Assembly: GCF_000375405.1 (NCBI RefSeq)
Contig: NZ_AQWS01000010.1
Location: forward strand, 18,553-82,552
Source: Bacteroides propionicifaciens DSM 19291 = JCM 14649
GTDB taxonomy: Bacteria > Bacteroidota > Bacteroidia > Bacteroidales > Bacteroidaceae
DNA: 64,000 nucleotides
Direction of reading: 5' to 3'
Shown here piece by piece: positions 10,512-19,654 of this stretch. The notes below the pieces were generated by a model, which worked only from the letters and a program-made list of their open reading frames with translations, made no database searches and was not told where the DNA came from. Each line of letters starts with the position of its first letter. Positions within the stretch are counted from its first letter, which is position 1. Made by a program: the position numbers and the translations under genes.

Positions 10512-10519
10512 TAACTTTG
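10512..10519 (+). promoter_or_regulatory. Promoter -7 box of uvrA
   Basis: TAACTTTG is an exact TAnnTTTG match. It overlaps the TTG at 10517 that could be read as an upstream start of uvrA, so that codon cannot be the start; the ATG at 10547 is. Confidence 0.7.
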
Positions 10520-10546
10520 CAAATCAATCAAAAAGAACGATTTAGA

Positions 10547-13321
10547 ATGACCAAACAAAATAATATATCAATAAAAGGTGCTCGCGTCAACAATTTAAAA
10601 AGCATTGACATTGAGATTCCTAGAAATAAATTGGTAGTAATTACTGGCCTATCGGGCTCAGGGAAATCTTCACTTGCTTTTGATACACTTTATGCGGAAG
10701 GTCAACGCAGATATGTTGAAAGTCTTTCAAGCTATGCTCGCCAATTTTTGGGCAGAATGAGCAAGCCCGAATGTGATTTTATAAAGGGTATTCCTCCAGC
10801 CATTGCAATTGAGCAAAAAGTAATCAGCCGAAATCCTCGATCGACCGTAGGAACATCTACAGAGATTTACGAATACTTACGCCTACTCTATGCAAGAGTC
10901 GGAAGAACTTTCAGTCCCATCAGCGGACAGGAGGTAAAAAAGCATAGCATGAACGACATCGTTAAAGAAATGTTGTCGTATGCTGAAGGGACACGCTTTA
11001 CAGTACTTACCCCCTTTAGAGTACCCGAAGATAGAACCTTAGAGCAACAACTTGAAATGGATCTCAAGCAAGGCTTTAATCGTATTGAGGTCAATGGTGA
11101 GATTATTCGTATTGATGACTACACGCCCAAGGCTAAAGATCAGATTTATCTGCTCATCGACCGTATAAAAGTGGAGGATTCTAAAGATGTTATTAGTAGA
11201 CTAACCGATTCGGTAGAAACTGCGATGTATGAAGGCGGTGGAACCTGTATGCTTCGTTTTTATCCTAAAGCAGAAGAGTCGGAGCTTATTGAATTTAGCA
11301 ATAAATTCGAAGCTGACGGAATAGTATTTGAAGAGCCAACCGATCAGATGTTCTCTTTCAACTCTCCGATTGGTGCTTGCCCTGAATGCGAAGGATTCGG
11401 AAAAGTAATGGGAATTGATGAACACCTAGTTATCCCAAACCGATCTTTATCTGTGTACGAAAATGCGGTGTTCTGTTGGAGAGGCGAAAAGATGAGTGCA
11501 TGGAAAGACAAGCTTATAACCAATGCGGATAAGTTTGGATTCCCTATTTTCACTTCGTACTACGACCTTTCAGAAGAACAAAAGCAAATCTTATGGGAGG
11601 GCAATCAATATTTTGAGGGAATCAATGATTTCTTCAAAATGCTCAAAGAGAATCAGTACAAAAAGCAATATCGCATCATGCTTGCTAGATACCGAGGAAA
11701 AACAACTTGCCCCATGTGCAAGGGAACTCGTTTGAAACCCGAAGCTAGCTACGTAAAAGTTGGAGGATGTGGGATAACTGAGTTGGTAAATAAACCCATT
11801 AGAGAACTTCAAGAGTTCTTTGATCAACTGGTACTCAATGCTCACGAACAACAGATTGCTAAACGTGTTTTGTTGGAGATAAATAGCCGAATCCGTTTTC
11901 TTATGGATGTTGGTCTTAGCTACCTAACGCTCAACCGACTCAGTAACAGCTTATCCGGTGGAGAAAGTCAACGTATTAACTTGGCAACCTCACTAGGTAG
12001 TAGCTTAGTGGGGAGCTTATATATCCTTGATGAGCCAAGCATTGGTTTGCACAGTAGAGATACAGACAAATTAATCCACGTCCTAAAACAACTACGAGAT
12101 TTGGGTAACACCGTAATCGTGGTTGAGCACGACGAAGATATTATTCGCCAAGCCGACTATATCATAGACATAGGCCCTAATGCAGGACGACTTGGAGGTG
12201 AAGTAGTTTATCAGGGCGACATGAACGACTTGCAAGCAGGCAGTAATAGTCATACTGTGCGATACCTACTTGGAGAAGAAAGAATAGAGGTCCCTACCCT
12301 ACGCAGACCCTGGAACAATTATATAGAAGTCATCGGAGCTAGAGAAAACAACCTCAAAAACATCAATGTGAAGTTCCCACTCAATATTATGACCGTAGTA
12401 ACGGGAGTATCGGGTTCGGGAAAGAGTACACTAGTACAAAACATATTCTATCGTGCGCTCAAAAGAGAACTCGATGAAATAACAGAACGCCCAGGCGAAT
12501 TCACCGAACTAACTGGGGACATTAAGTTGCTCAACAATATTGAGTTTGTAGACCAAAACCCTATTGGCCGCTCCTCACGATCAAATGCAGCTACCTACCT
12601 CAAAGCCTACGACGAAATTCGTAAACTGTGGGCCAATCAACCTTTGGCTAAACAGATGGGCTACAAACCAGGCTTCTTTAGCTTTAACAGCGAAGGAGGA
12701 CGTTGCGAAGAGTGTAAGGGTGACGGAACAATTACCGTTGAGATGCAATTTATGGCCGACTTGGTACTTGAATGCGAATCTTGTCACGGCAAACGATTCA
12801 AGCAAGAAACCCTAGAGGTACTATTTCATGGGATTAACATCTACGATGTTCTTCAAATGACTGTAAACGAAGCTATAGAGTTTTTTGAGCAGCATAAAGA
12901 GACCAAAATAGTAAAGAGACTAAAACCACTACAAGATGTAGGACTTGGTTATATCAAGCTAGGACAGTCTTCGTCAACACTCTCTGGTGGAGAAAATCAG
13001 CGTGTTAAGCTAGCCTTCTATTTGGCGCAAGAAAAAGCCAACCCAACCCTATTTATATTCGATGAGCCCACAACAGGACTTCACTTTCATGACATCAAAA
13101 AATTGCTTGAAGCGTTCGATGCTCTAATTCAAAGAGGACATACGGTGCTAATTATTGAGCACAATATGGATGTAATTAAATGTGCAGATTATATCATCGA
13201 CTTAGGCCCTGATGGAGGAGATAAAGGCGGATATTTAGTAGCTACAGGAACTCCCGAAGAAATTATTAAACACAAGGATAGCTATACAGGACAATTCTTA
13301 AAAGATAAACTAGAAGAGTAA
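10547..13321 (+). CDS. uvrA: Excinuclease ABC subunit A
   Basis: DNA damage-recognition ATPase of nucleotide excision repair, 924 aa. It has two ABC modules: Walker A motifs GLSGSGKSS and GVSGSGKST, and signatures LSGGESQR and LSGGENQR. Zinc-binding Cys clusters are visible at CPECEG, CPMCKG, CEECKG and CESCHG. The start is set to the ATG at 10547 because an upstream in-frame TTG lies inside the promoter. Monocistronic by context. Length and all key motifs are normal for UvrA1. Confidence 0.97.
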   Translation: MTKQNNISIKGARVNNLKSIDIEIPRNKLVVITGLSGSGKSSLAFDTLYAEGQRRYVESLSSYARQFLGRMSKPECDFIKGIPPAIAIEQKVISRNPRSTVGTSTEIYEYLRLLYARVGRTFSPISGQEVKKHSMNDIVKEMLSYAEGTRFTVLTPFRVPEDRTLEQQLEMDLKQGFNRIEVNGEIIRIDDYTPKAKDQIYLLIDRIKVEDSKDVISRLTDSVETAMYEGGGTCMLRFYPKAEESELIEFSNKFEADGIVFEEPTDQMFSFNSPIGACPECEGFGKVMGIDEHLVIPNRSLSVYENAVFCWRGEKMSAWKDKLITNADKFGFPIFTSYYDLSEEQKQILWEGNQYFEGINDFFKMLKENQYKKQYRIMLARYRGKTTCPMCKGTRLKPEASYVKVGGCGITELVNKPIRELQEFFDQLVLNAHEQQIAKRVLLEINSRIRFLMDVGLSYLTLNRLSNSLSGGESQRINLATSLGSSLVGSLYILDEPSIGLHSRDTDKLIHVLKQLRDLGNTVIVVEHDEDIIRQADYIIDIGPNAGRLGGEVVYQGDMNDLQAGSNSHTVRYLLGEERIEVPTLRRPWNNYIEVIGARENNLKNINVKFPLNIMTVVTGVSGSGKSTLVQNIFYRALKRELDEITERPGEFTELTGDIKLLNNIEFVDQNPIGRSSRSNAATYLKAYDEIRKLWANQPLAKQMGYKPGFFSFNSEGGRCEECKGDGTITVEMQFMADLVLECESCHGKRFKQETLEVLFHGINIYDVLQMTVNEAIEFFEQHKETKIVKRLKPLQDVGLGYIKLGQSSSTLSGGENQRVKLAFYLAQEKANPTLFIFDEPTTGLHFHDIKKLLEAFDALIQRGHTVLIIEHNMDVIKCADYIIDLGPDGGDKGGYLVATGTPEEIIKHKDSYTGQFLKDKLEE

Positions 13322-13333
13322 TTCGCTACTCTC

Positions 13334-13394
13334 AAACCAAAGGTTGGTTTATACCAAACGACTTACTCGGTAGGTCAAAATGACCCTTTGGTTT
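13334..13394. repeat. Imperfect palindromic element after uvrA
   Basis: An outer 10-bp inverted repeat (AAACCAAAGG and its complement) encloses an inner hairpin GGTCA-AAA-TGACC and the word AAACGACTTACTC. Closely related words recur after the TonB receptor gene (about 23583-23630), and GACTTACTC after the CurA-type gene (about 60769), all at 3' ends of convergent genes. It could act as a terminator or be a remnant of a small palindromic repeat. Confidence 0.5.
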
Positions 13395-13425
13395 TAATAA
13401 GTTTTTATGGAAATATTAGATACAG

Positions 13426-13458
13426 AAAAGGTGAGCTCAGATTTTGGACTCACCTTTT
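13426..13458. terminator. Bidirectional intrinsic terminator
   Basis: A 10-bp stem AAAAGGTGAG / CTCACCTTTT lies between convergent uvrA and the phosphoesterase gene, with A and T runs at the outer ends. Confidence 0.8.
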
Positions 13459-13489
13459 ACTATATATTTAAAAACAGTTTAGCATACAC

Positions 13490-14914
13490 TTAGTTATTTC
13501 TCAGGGGAATATCCAGATTATTATCACTTGGCCACACATCGTAAGTCATATCGTCAACAAGTGGATAGAGTGAAGTTAAGCCTAGTCTATTAAAAATATC
13601 TTTAACATAATCCATTGTCTTTATTTTCAAACCTGTTGAGCTGTCTATATTTTGAGTTTTAACTCCTTCTTCATCACCAGCAGCCAGATTAGTATAAATT
13701 TCAGTAATAAGTGGCTGCAACAAGGGTCTATTTATATCTCGAATAAACTTGACTACACTCACTATAGCATTCCTTAATTGGCTACTGTTATTACTGCCCT
13801 CAAGGATAGAATCAATCGAATCGAAAATACTCAAATACACATCATCATAAGCATACGCTCTTAACTCTTTATTAGCAGTAGTTTTGCTGTTTAACAAAAT
13901 ATCATGACTACGAATGCTGAATTTATCGTCCGTAAGGGTCACTGTCCTATAAGGGCAAGGATAAGTTATAGATGAGCCTGTCTGAATATCATAGATTTCG
14001 TTATTCTGAATGGTTCGCATCGAAACATCTTGTGCGTGAGCATGCCCAGTAAAGACAAATTGCAACCCAGCTCTAGCGAAAGCCTCAGTAATATTCATAT
14101 TATCGTCTACAAGATAGTCTTTAGCCAGAACAGCTTGGTGCTTGAAGTGATCAATAATGCCGTGATGCATCATAGCTATCATCTTCTTTCCTTTGGATTT
14201 ACCCTCTTTTATTTTTCTTAAAACCCAATCGAGAGTCTCTTTGTCGAGTGCGCCACCCGTACGTGGAAACTTCTCAGCAATATTATTTTCATAAATATTG
14301 GAGTCAATGCTGATAAGCCACAAACCATCTACAGGTTCAGCTACATAGCTAAGCCTAGGTCCAGCCTCAACTTGCTCAGACTCATCGTATCCAAAGTCTT
14401 TATAGACAACCTTAAACTCGTCAGGATTGACATGTGCTACAGCTCTACGTTTATTTCCATCAAATTCGAATGCATGCGGATTGTTCAAATCGTGATTACC
14501 AGGAATCACAAAAACAGGTACTCCAGCATCTTCAACAAGCTTTAGTTTCTTTGCAAAATTAACATGACTAATCATTTCACCATCTTTGGTCAAGTCACCA
14601 GGTATCATCAAGAACTGTGGATTTTGAGCAATAATTTGTTCAAACATATTATCAAGAATTTCACCACTCTCCAACAATAGCTTTCGGTCAAACCTTAATA
14701 GGTCTTTAAAAGCTGATCCATTTTTAATCAGTAGTGATTGATCAAAGTAATGTGTGTCGGAAGCCACTGCTATTTTATAGTTACCAACTAATTCTTGGTT
14801 ATCATCGTCATCAGTTTGTTCCTTTACAACAGCATTATCATCATCGTTACACCCCGATAATACAAAGGCACTAAGACATAGTACTGTAAACATTTTTAGT
14901 AATTTCGTCATCAT
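13490..14914 (-). CDS. Calcineurin-like metallophosphoesterase lipoprotein
   Basis: Predicted lipoprotein of 474 aa with a lipobox ending LSGC, followed by an Asp-rich linker. Metallophosphoesterase metal-ligand motifs occur in the usual order: DTHYF, GDLTKDGE, GNHDLN, a HH pair and GHAHAQD. It therefore probably hydrolyses phosphate esters at the cell surface or in the periplasm; the substrate cannot be told. The C-terminal third has no recognised domain. The start could be either of two adjacent ATGs. A possible -7 box (TACATTTG on the minus strand, 15084-15091) lies about 170 bases upstream. Confidence 0.88.
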   Translation of the reverse strand: MMTKLLKMFTVLCLSAFVLSGCNDDDNAVVKEQTDDDDNQELVGNYKIAVASDTHYFDQSLLIKNGSAFKDLLRFDRKLLLESGEILDNMFEQIIAQNPQFLMIPGDLTKDGEMISHVNFAKKLKLVEDAGVPVFVIPGNHDLNNPHAFEFDGNKRRAVAHVNPDEFKVVYKDFGYDESEQVEAGPRLSYVAEPVDGLWLISIDSNIYENNIAEKFPRTGGALDKETLDWVLRKIKEGKSKGKKMIAMMHHGIIDHFKHQAVLAKDYLVDDNMNITEAFARAGLQFVFTGHAHAQDVSMRTIQNNEIYDIQTGSSITYPCPYRTVTLTDDKFSIRSHDILLNSKTTANKELRAYAYDDVYLSIFDSIDSILEGSNNSSQLRNAIVSVVKFIRDINRPLLQPLITEIYTNLAAGDEEGVKTQNIDSSTGLKIKTMDYVKDIFNRLGLTSLYPLVDDMTYDVWPSDNNLDIPLRNN

Positions 14915-15242
14915 CCTATTTCAATTATTTATGTTATTAATACCTCATTACAAAATAGTTATAAAATAACTACAAGTAAAAGAGAGCCGCTAACTTATAT
15001 ATTATAGCCATAGATTATAGCTTTTAAGAGCATGAAAAACACTAAATCAGGGGTAATACTTAATATATGTATCAGATTTGTGACAAATGTAAAGTTATAT
15101 GAAGAACCAAGTGTTATAAAATAGAAAAGAGGATGTGCCAATTTGACACATCCTCTTTTCTATTAAAAATGTACTCTAAATCCAGATAATGTGTTCAAAA
15201 TGGGTTTATGTACTATAAACCATTTATTATCAAGATTAGATG
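14915..15242. other. AT-rich intergenic region with tRNA terminator
   Basis: Between the phosphoesterase gene and tRNA-Arg. Besides the hairpin at 15125-15159 and a candidate promoter at 15084-15091 I see no gene in it. Confidence 0.5.
15125..15159 (-). terminator. Intrinsic terminator downstream of tRNA-Arg
   Basis: A 13-bp perfect stem (AAAAGAGGATGTG and its complement, 9-base loop) ends in a T run on the minus strand. It fits as the end of the tRNA transcript. Confidence 0.8.
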
Positions 15243-15316
15243 TGACCCAAATGGGATTCAAACCCATGACCTTCAGAACCGGAATCTGATGCTCTATTCA
15301 GCTAAGCTATTGGGCC
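15243..15316 (-). tRNA. tRNA-Arg, anticodon CCG
   Basis: Full cloverleaf on the minus strand. The acceptor arm is GGCCCAA paired with TTGGGTC (one G-T pair) with discriminator A. The D arm is normal, the anticodon stem is TCAGA/TCTGA with loop TTCCGGT, giving anticodon CCG at 15280-15282, and the T arm has ATGGG and the TTTGAATC loop. The CCA end is not encoded. It decodes CGG arginine codons. Confidence 0.93.
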
Positions 15317-15326
15317 AGTTGCAATA

Positions 15327-15334
15327 CAAAAGTA
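15327..15334 (-). promoter_or_regulatory. Promoter -7 box of tRNA-Arg
   Basis: TACTTTTG on the minus strand matches TAnnTTTG and lies about 10 bases upstream of the mature tRNA 5' end. Confidence 0.6.
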
Positions 15335-15484
15335 AAGAAATAAAACAGATCATCCTAGTGTTTTTATATCATAATTATTACAGTTTTCACTATCTTTTAG
15401 AAACCTACAGCACATAACAGGTTTCATTTAGTCATAAATAGAAAGATTCAATATACATATGGTTTTATAACAAGTAGAAATTAG

Positions 15485-15492
15485 TATCTTTG
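15485..15492 (+). promoter_or_regulatory. Promoter -7 box of asnA
   Basis: TATCTTTG matches TAnnTTTG and is about 20 bases upstream of the asnA ATG. No -33 TTG at standard spacing was found. Confidence 0.6.
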
Positions 15493-15513
15493 TAACACAA
15501 AAAGAGACTTAAT

Positions 15514-16551
15514 ATGAGCTATTTAATAAAACCCGATAACTATAAACCGATACTAGATCTTAAGCAGACAGAGCTAGGGATTAAACAAATAAAAGATTTC
15601 TTTCAAATCAATTTGTCGTCAGAGTTAAGATTAAGGAGAGTTACTGCTCCTTTATTTGTTCTTAAAGGTCTAGGTATAAATGACGACCTCAATGGTATAG
15701 AACGTCCTGTATCTTTCCCAATTAAAGACTTGGGTGATGTAAAAGCTGAGGTGGTTCAGTCGCTCGCCAAATGGAAGAGAATTACCTTAGCGGAATACAA
15801 TATAGACCCAGGTTATGGAATCTATACCGACATGAATGCTATTCGTTCTGACGAAGAGTTGGGCAATTTACACTCGCTCTATGTTGACCAATGGGATTGG
15901 GAAAGAGTTATAATTGAGGAAGAGCGCAATGTTGACTTTCTAATTCAGGTTGTAAAGAAAATATACGCAGCCATGGTCAGAACTGAGTACATGGTTTACG
16001 AAAGTTACCCTCAAATAAAGCCGTATTTACCAGAAGAACTACACTTTATTCACTCAGAAGAGTTACGTGCACTATATCCTGATTTAACTCCGAAAGAACG
16101 AGAAAATGCGATAAGTCATAAGTATGGAGCAGTATTTATCATCGGAATTGGTGGTCTACTCAGTGATGGAACAAAGCATGACGGAAGAGCACCCGACTAC
16201 GACGACTACTCTACCATTGGACTCAATAATTTACCTGGATTGAATGGAGATTTACTTCTCTGGGACAGAGTGCTGGGTAGAGCTGTTGAATTTTCATCTA
16301 TGGGGATTCGTGTAAACAAAGAGGTTCTACTCAAACAACTCAAAGAGGCTGGTGCTGAAGATAAACTTGAACTCTATTTTCATAAAAGACTAATAGAGGG
16401 CTCTTTGCCTCTCTGTATAGGAGGTGGAATTGGTCAATCGAGACTCTGTATGTTCTACCTTCGTAAAGCACATATTGGAGAAATCCAAGCTAGCATATGG
16501 CCCAAAGAAATGCGCGACGATTGCAAACAACACAATATAAATCTCATTTAG
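15514..16551 (+). CDS. asnA: Aspartate--ammonia ligase
   Basis: Ammonia-dependent asparagine synthetase, 345 aa, which makes asparagine from aspartate, ammonia and ATP. It is related to class II aminoacyl-tRNA synthetases. Characteristic stretches are LRLRRVTAPLFV near the N terminus, the central VDQWDWE and the C-terminal GGGIGQSRLCMF. Length is typical. It is followed 20 bp later by ung, and the two probably share the promoter at 15485. Confidence 0.96.
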   Translation: MSYLIKPDNYKPILDLKQTELGIKQIKDFFQINLSSELRLRRVTAPLFVLKGLGINDDLNGIERPVSFPIKDLGDVKAEVVQSLAKWKRITLAEYNIDPGYGIYTDMNAIRSDEELGNLHSLYVDQWDWERVIIEEERNVDFLIQVVKKIYAAMVRTEYMVYESYPQIKPYLPEELHFIHSEELRALYPDLTPKERENAISHKYGAVFIIGIGGLLSDGTKHDGRAPDYDDYSTIGLNNLPGLNGDLLLWDRVLGRAVEFSSMGIRVNKEVLLKQLKEAGAEDKLELYFHKRLIEGSLPLCIGGGIGQSRLCMFYLRKAHIGEIQASIWPKEMRDDCKQHNINLI

Positions 16552-16571
16552 ATAAAAGACTTAAGTTAGAT

Positions 16572-17240
16572 ATGGAAGTAAAAATTGAAGATGGTTGGAA
16601 AAAAGCACTTAGCCCTGAATTTTCAAAGCCCTATTTCAGCATGCTCACAGACTTTGTTAAGAAGGAATATCTCAATAATGGTCCGATATATCCTCCCGCT
16701 TCACAAATATTCAACGCCTTTGATCTCTGTCCTTTCGATAAAACTAAGGTTGTCATTATAGGTCAAGATCCGTACCATGGAGAGGGGCAAGCTAACGGGC
16801 TTTGCTTTTCTGTACACCCAGATATAGCGATTCCACCATCACTCAGAAATATCTATAAAGAAATCGAAGGTGATTTAGGTACTAAGCCTCCAACTACTGG
16901 AGATTTGAGTCATTGGGCCGAGCAAGGTGTACTGATGCTCAATGCAACACTAACAGTACGAGCCCATCAAGCAGGATCACACCAAAATAGAGGTTGGGAA
17001 GACTTTACTGATGCTGCCATCGCAGCTTTGGCTCAAGAGAAAGACAACTTGGTTTTTATCCTTTGGGGTGCCTATGCTCAACGTAAGGGTGAATTTATCA
17101 AACGTAGCAAGAAGCATTTGGTGCTGACATCTCCACATCCCTCACCCCTTGCTGCTCATAGAGGATTCTTTGGCAATCACCACTTCAGTAAGACCAACGA
17201 ATATCTTATAAAGCATGGCAAGACTCCTATAGAATGGTGA
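16572..17240 (+). CDS. ung: Uracil-DNA glycosylase
   Basis: Family 1 uracil-DNA glycosylase, 222 aa, which removes uracil from DNA at the first step of base-excision repair. The water-activating loop GQDPYHGEGQANGL contains the catalytic Asp, and the DNA-intercalation loop HPSPLAAHRGFFG is intact. An upstream in-frame ATG at 16497 lies inside asnA; the ATG at 16572 gives the usual N terminus and clears asnA by 20 bp. Confidence 0.96.
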   Translation: MEVKIEDGWKKALSPEFSKPYFSMLTDFVKKEYLNNGPIYPPASQIFNAFDLCPFDKTKVVIIGQDPYHGEGQANGLCFSVHPDIAIPPSLRNIYKEIEGDLGTKPPTTGDLSHWAEQGVLMLNATLTVRAHQAGSHQNRGWEDFTDAAIAALAQEKDNLVFILWGAYAQRKGEFIKRSKKHLVLTSPHPSPLAAHRGFFGNHHFSKTNEYLIKHGKTPIEW

Positions 17241-17263
17241 TTTAACGATATTGTTTATCCACA

Positions 17264-17301
17264 AAAAAGAGCGTCAAACTGATTAGTTTGACGCTCTTTT
17301 T
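17264..17301. terminator. Bidirectional intrinsic terminator
   Basis: A long perfect stem (AAAAAGAGCGTCAAACT and its complement) has a GATT loop and flanking A and T runs. It separates convergent ung and the peptide transporter gene. Confidence 0.93.
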
Positions 17302-17322
17302 GATATATAATTTGTTTACAGC

Positions 17323-18852
17323 TTAGTTTGAAACTCTTTCAAGCCATTTAAGCATGAATAGCATTGTAAACATTGAGATTAAACATGCTACTACAAAGAT
17401 TGACCATGTAGCCCAAATTGGAATACTGTTGTAGAAAATAACACCGATAAATAGTAATTGATTTCCTAGGGCAGTAGCTCCTAACCAAGCACCTTGCATG
17501 ATACCTTGTAAGTGAGGAGGTGCAACTTTAGAAACGAATGCAATACCCAATGGCGAGATAAATAACTCTGCAATAGTCAGAATCAAGTAAGTACCAATTA
17601 GTAATAGCGGAGTTACACGTTGAGCATCTGTTAAACCACCCATTGCAAGTCTTTCTGAATCAGAAGGTAAATCTAGTGATCCAACAGACATTACAGCAAA
17701 TGCTAGTGCAGCAATACCCATACCAATGGCAATTTTCTTAGGAGTTGACATCTCAAAGCCTTTAGCCTTCATCCAACCAAACAAACCGATAATCACGGGA
17801 GTAAGGAATACTACGAAGAAAGGATTAAATGTTTGGAATACCTCAGCACCTTCTAAGGAGGTAAATCCTAAGTTAATCTTAATCAGTTGAGTATAATCAT
17901 TCGCAAATAACGTTAGGGTTTGACCATTTTGGTGGAATGAGAACCAGAAGAAAATTACAACAGCAAATACAGCAAATAGAGCGTATAGACGTTGTTTAAC
18001 CTCTTCTTTGTCCATTTCTGGAACTTTAACTACAGTCTCACCATCAGCCACAACAACCTTAACACCTGGGTCTGGTAGGTTTTTCTTATTAATAATAAAT
18101 ACCACTACAGAAATCAACATAGCTACAATCGCTAATCCAAATGAGAAGTGATAACCTGTAACAAAGACATTCAAGTAGTTATTAGCAAACTCAGTTAGAT
18201 TGGCAGGATCACCACCAACAGTGCTAGCCAACTCGACAAAACGATCTTTGGCAATTGGAGTGATAGTACCGTCCAAAAACTGATTACATAGAGCAGGCAA
18301 ATCCGAGTTAAAGGCATAACCGTTACTCTGAACCCACCAGTTTCTTAATCCTACAGCCATCAATGGAGCAAACATAGCACCTACATTGATAAACATATAA
18401 AATATTTGGAAACCTGTCTCACGCTTACTTTCGTATTTTGGGTTATCATAAAGCTGACCTACAACAGCTTGTAAGTTACCTTTAAACAAACCATTACCAA
18501 AAGCAATAGCAAATAGCCCGAAGATTGTAAAAGCAAGAACTGCAGAATAATTGTCTACGGGGGTTTTGGTTGGATATGCAAGAACCACATAACCAGCAGT
18601 CATCAAAAGAAGACCTACTAAAATTGTTCCTTTATATTTCTTTGTTTTATCAGCAATAAGACCCCCGACTAATGCGAGCAGGTAAATTAGAGCATAAAAC
18701 ACAGAGTAAATAATAGCGCCTGTTGAGCCTTCAAAAGCAAATTTAAAGTTTAAGAACAACAGAAGAATTGCCATCATGACATAGAAGCCAAAACGCTCTC
18801 CCATGTTGGCCAAGGCCGCGGCAAGTAATCCTTTAGGATGATTTTTGAACAT
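17323..18852 (-). CDS. POT/PTR2-family proton-dependent oligopeptide transporter
   Basis: Integral membrane protein of 509 aa that imports di- and tripeptides with protons. The N-terminal helix carries the family motif GERFGFYVM, a variant of ExxERFxYY. Further marks are KGNLQAVVGQLYDN, the FQIFYMFINVGAMFAPL helix and a late SPLGIAFVSKVAPPHLQG segment. There are about 12-14 helices, with a cytoplasmic linker near residues 265-285. It may use the dipeptides that the S46 peptidases encoded near 48-52 kb release; that link is inference. Confidence 0.93.
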   Translation of the reverse strand: MFKNHPKGLLAAALANMGERFGFYVMMAILLLFLNFKFAFEGSTGAIIYSVFYALIYLLALVGGLIADKTKKYKGTILVGLLLMTAGYVVLAYPTKTPVDNYSAVLAFTIFGLFAIAFGNGLFKGNLQAVVGQLYDNPKYESKRETGFQIFYMFINVGAMFAPLMAVGLRNWWVQSNGYAFNSDLPALCNQFLDGTITPIAKDRFVELASTVGGDPANLTEFANNYLNVFVTGYHFSFGLAIVAMLISVVVFIINKKNLPDPGVKVVVADGETVVKVPEMDKEEVKQRLYALFAVFAVVIFFWFSFHQNGQTLTLFANDYTQLIKINLGFTSLEGAEVFQTFNPFFVVFLTPVIIGLFGWMKAKGFEMSTPKKIAIGMGIAALAFAVMSVGSLDLPSDSERLAMGGLTDAQRVTPLLLIGTYLILTIAELFISPLGIAFVSKVAPPHLQGIMQGAWLGATALGNQLLFIGVIFYNSIPIWATWSIFVVACLISMFTMLFMLKWLERVSN

Positions 18853-18914
18853 AGATTTGTCTTTTTATAGATTAGTATTTGTTGTATCGTCTATCTTTTT
18901 GATGAAAATAACTG

Positions 18915-18922
18915 CAAATATA
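18915..18922 (-). promoter_or_regulatory. Promoter -7 box of the peptide transporter gene
   Basis: TATATTTG on the minus strand matches TAnnTTTG and gives a leader of roughly 55 bases before the ATG at 18852. Confidence 0.5.
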
Positions 18923-18937
18923 CAGCTAAATATCTAT

Positions 18938-19417
18938 TTAGGTATTAAAAAGAGAGCAAACTTTCGCATTTGTTATCTTTATTAAATCCTTCGGAGCTAT
19001 TTTAATCTGGAGCCCTCTTTTTCCTGCGCTAACAAAAACACAATCGAATTTATAACAATGCTCATCAATATAGGTTGGAAATTGTTTTTTCATTCCTAGG
19101 GGTGAGCATGCTCCACGAATATATCCCGTTGTGGTTAACAAGTCTTTCATTGGAATCATTTCGCATTTTTTATTGCCCGATATCTTAGCAGCCATTTTTA
19201 AGTCGACCTCTTCAATGCCAGGAATAATACATACAAATTCTTTTGTCTTATCGCCATGCAAGACTAAAGTCTTAAATATTTGATGCGGATCTTGACCTAA
19301 GCCTTCAGCAACATGCGTAGCACTCAGATCAGATTCATCTACTTCATAAGGAACAAGTTCATAAGCAATCTTCTCTTTGTCTAATAAACGTGCAATATTA
19401 GTTTTGTTAATTTTCAT
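18938..19417 (-). CDS. ybaK: YbaK/EbsC-type Cys-tRNA(Pro) deacylase
   Basis: Trans-editing protein of 159 aa in the YbaK/ProX family, which hydrolyses Cys-tRNA(Pro). Family marks are the lysine-containing IFKTLVLHG, the SGNKKCEMIPM region, GYIRGACSPLGMKK and the late VFVSAGKRGLQIKI. The YbaK subgroup, not ProX, is favoured by GYIRGACSPLG. Length is normal. It ends 85 bp before the peptide transporter start, with that gene's putative promoter in between. Confidence 0.88.
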   Translation of the reverse strand: MKINKTNIARLLDKEKIAYELVPYEVDESDLSATHVAEGLGQDPHQIFKTLVLHGDKTKEFVCIIPGIEEVDLKMAAKISGNKKCEMIPMKDLLTTTGYIRGACSPLGMKKQFPTYIDEHCYKFDCVFVSAGKRGLQIKIAPKDLIKITNAKVCSLFNT

Positions 19418-19572
19418 AAAATAAAAAGTTTGGAAGCGAGACTAGGAAGGTCTCTTTGGCTAATTTCAGCATTTTATGGCTAATTATAGCTATAAATAAC
19501 ATTTATTTTTAACCAAAACTAAGTTTATTGCTTGTTTACAGGCTATTAATATATTTTACTCTTGGTAGTCAA

Positions 19573-19580
19573 TAATTTTG
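19573..19580 (+). promoter_or_regulatory. Candidate -7 box upstream of the NCS2 permease gene
   Basis: TAATTTTG matches TAnnTTTG and lies 40-80 bases upstream of the two candidate start codons. No -33 box is evident. Confidence 0.4.
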
Positions 19581-19654
19581 TAGAATCATTCTGTTTCTCG
19601 TAAATTAGCAGTTCACGGATGTTGGTCAATAAAACATCTATAAACTACTCTTAT

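Noticed and set aside
10517..10546. Upstream TTG start for uvrA
   Set aside because: The codon lies within the TAACTTTG promoter box, so the transcript begins after it.
15208..15417. Open reading frame on the plus strand
   Set aside because: It runs through the tRNA-Arg gene and its promoter on the other strand; coding is not credible.
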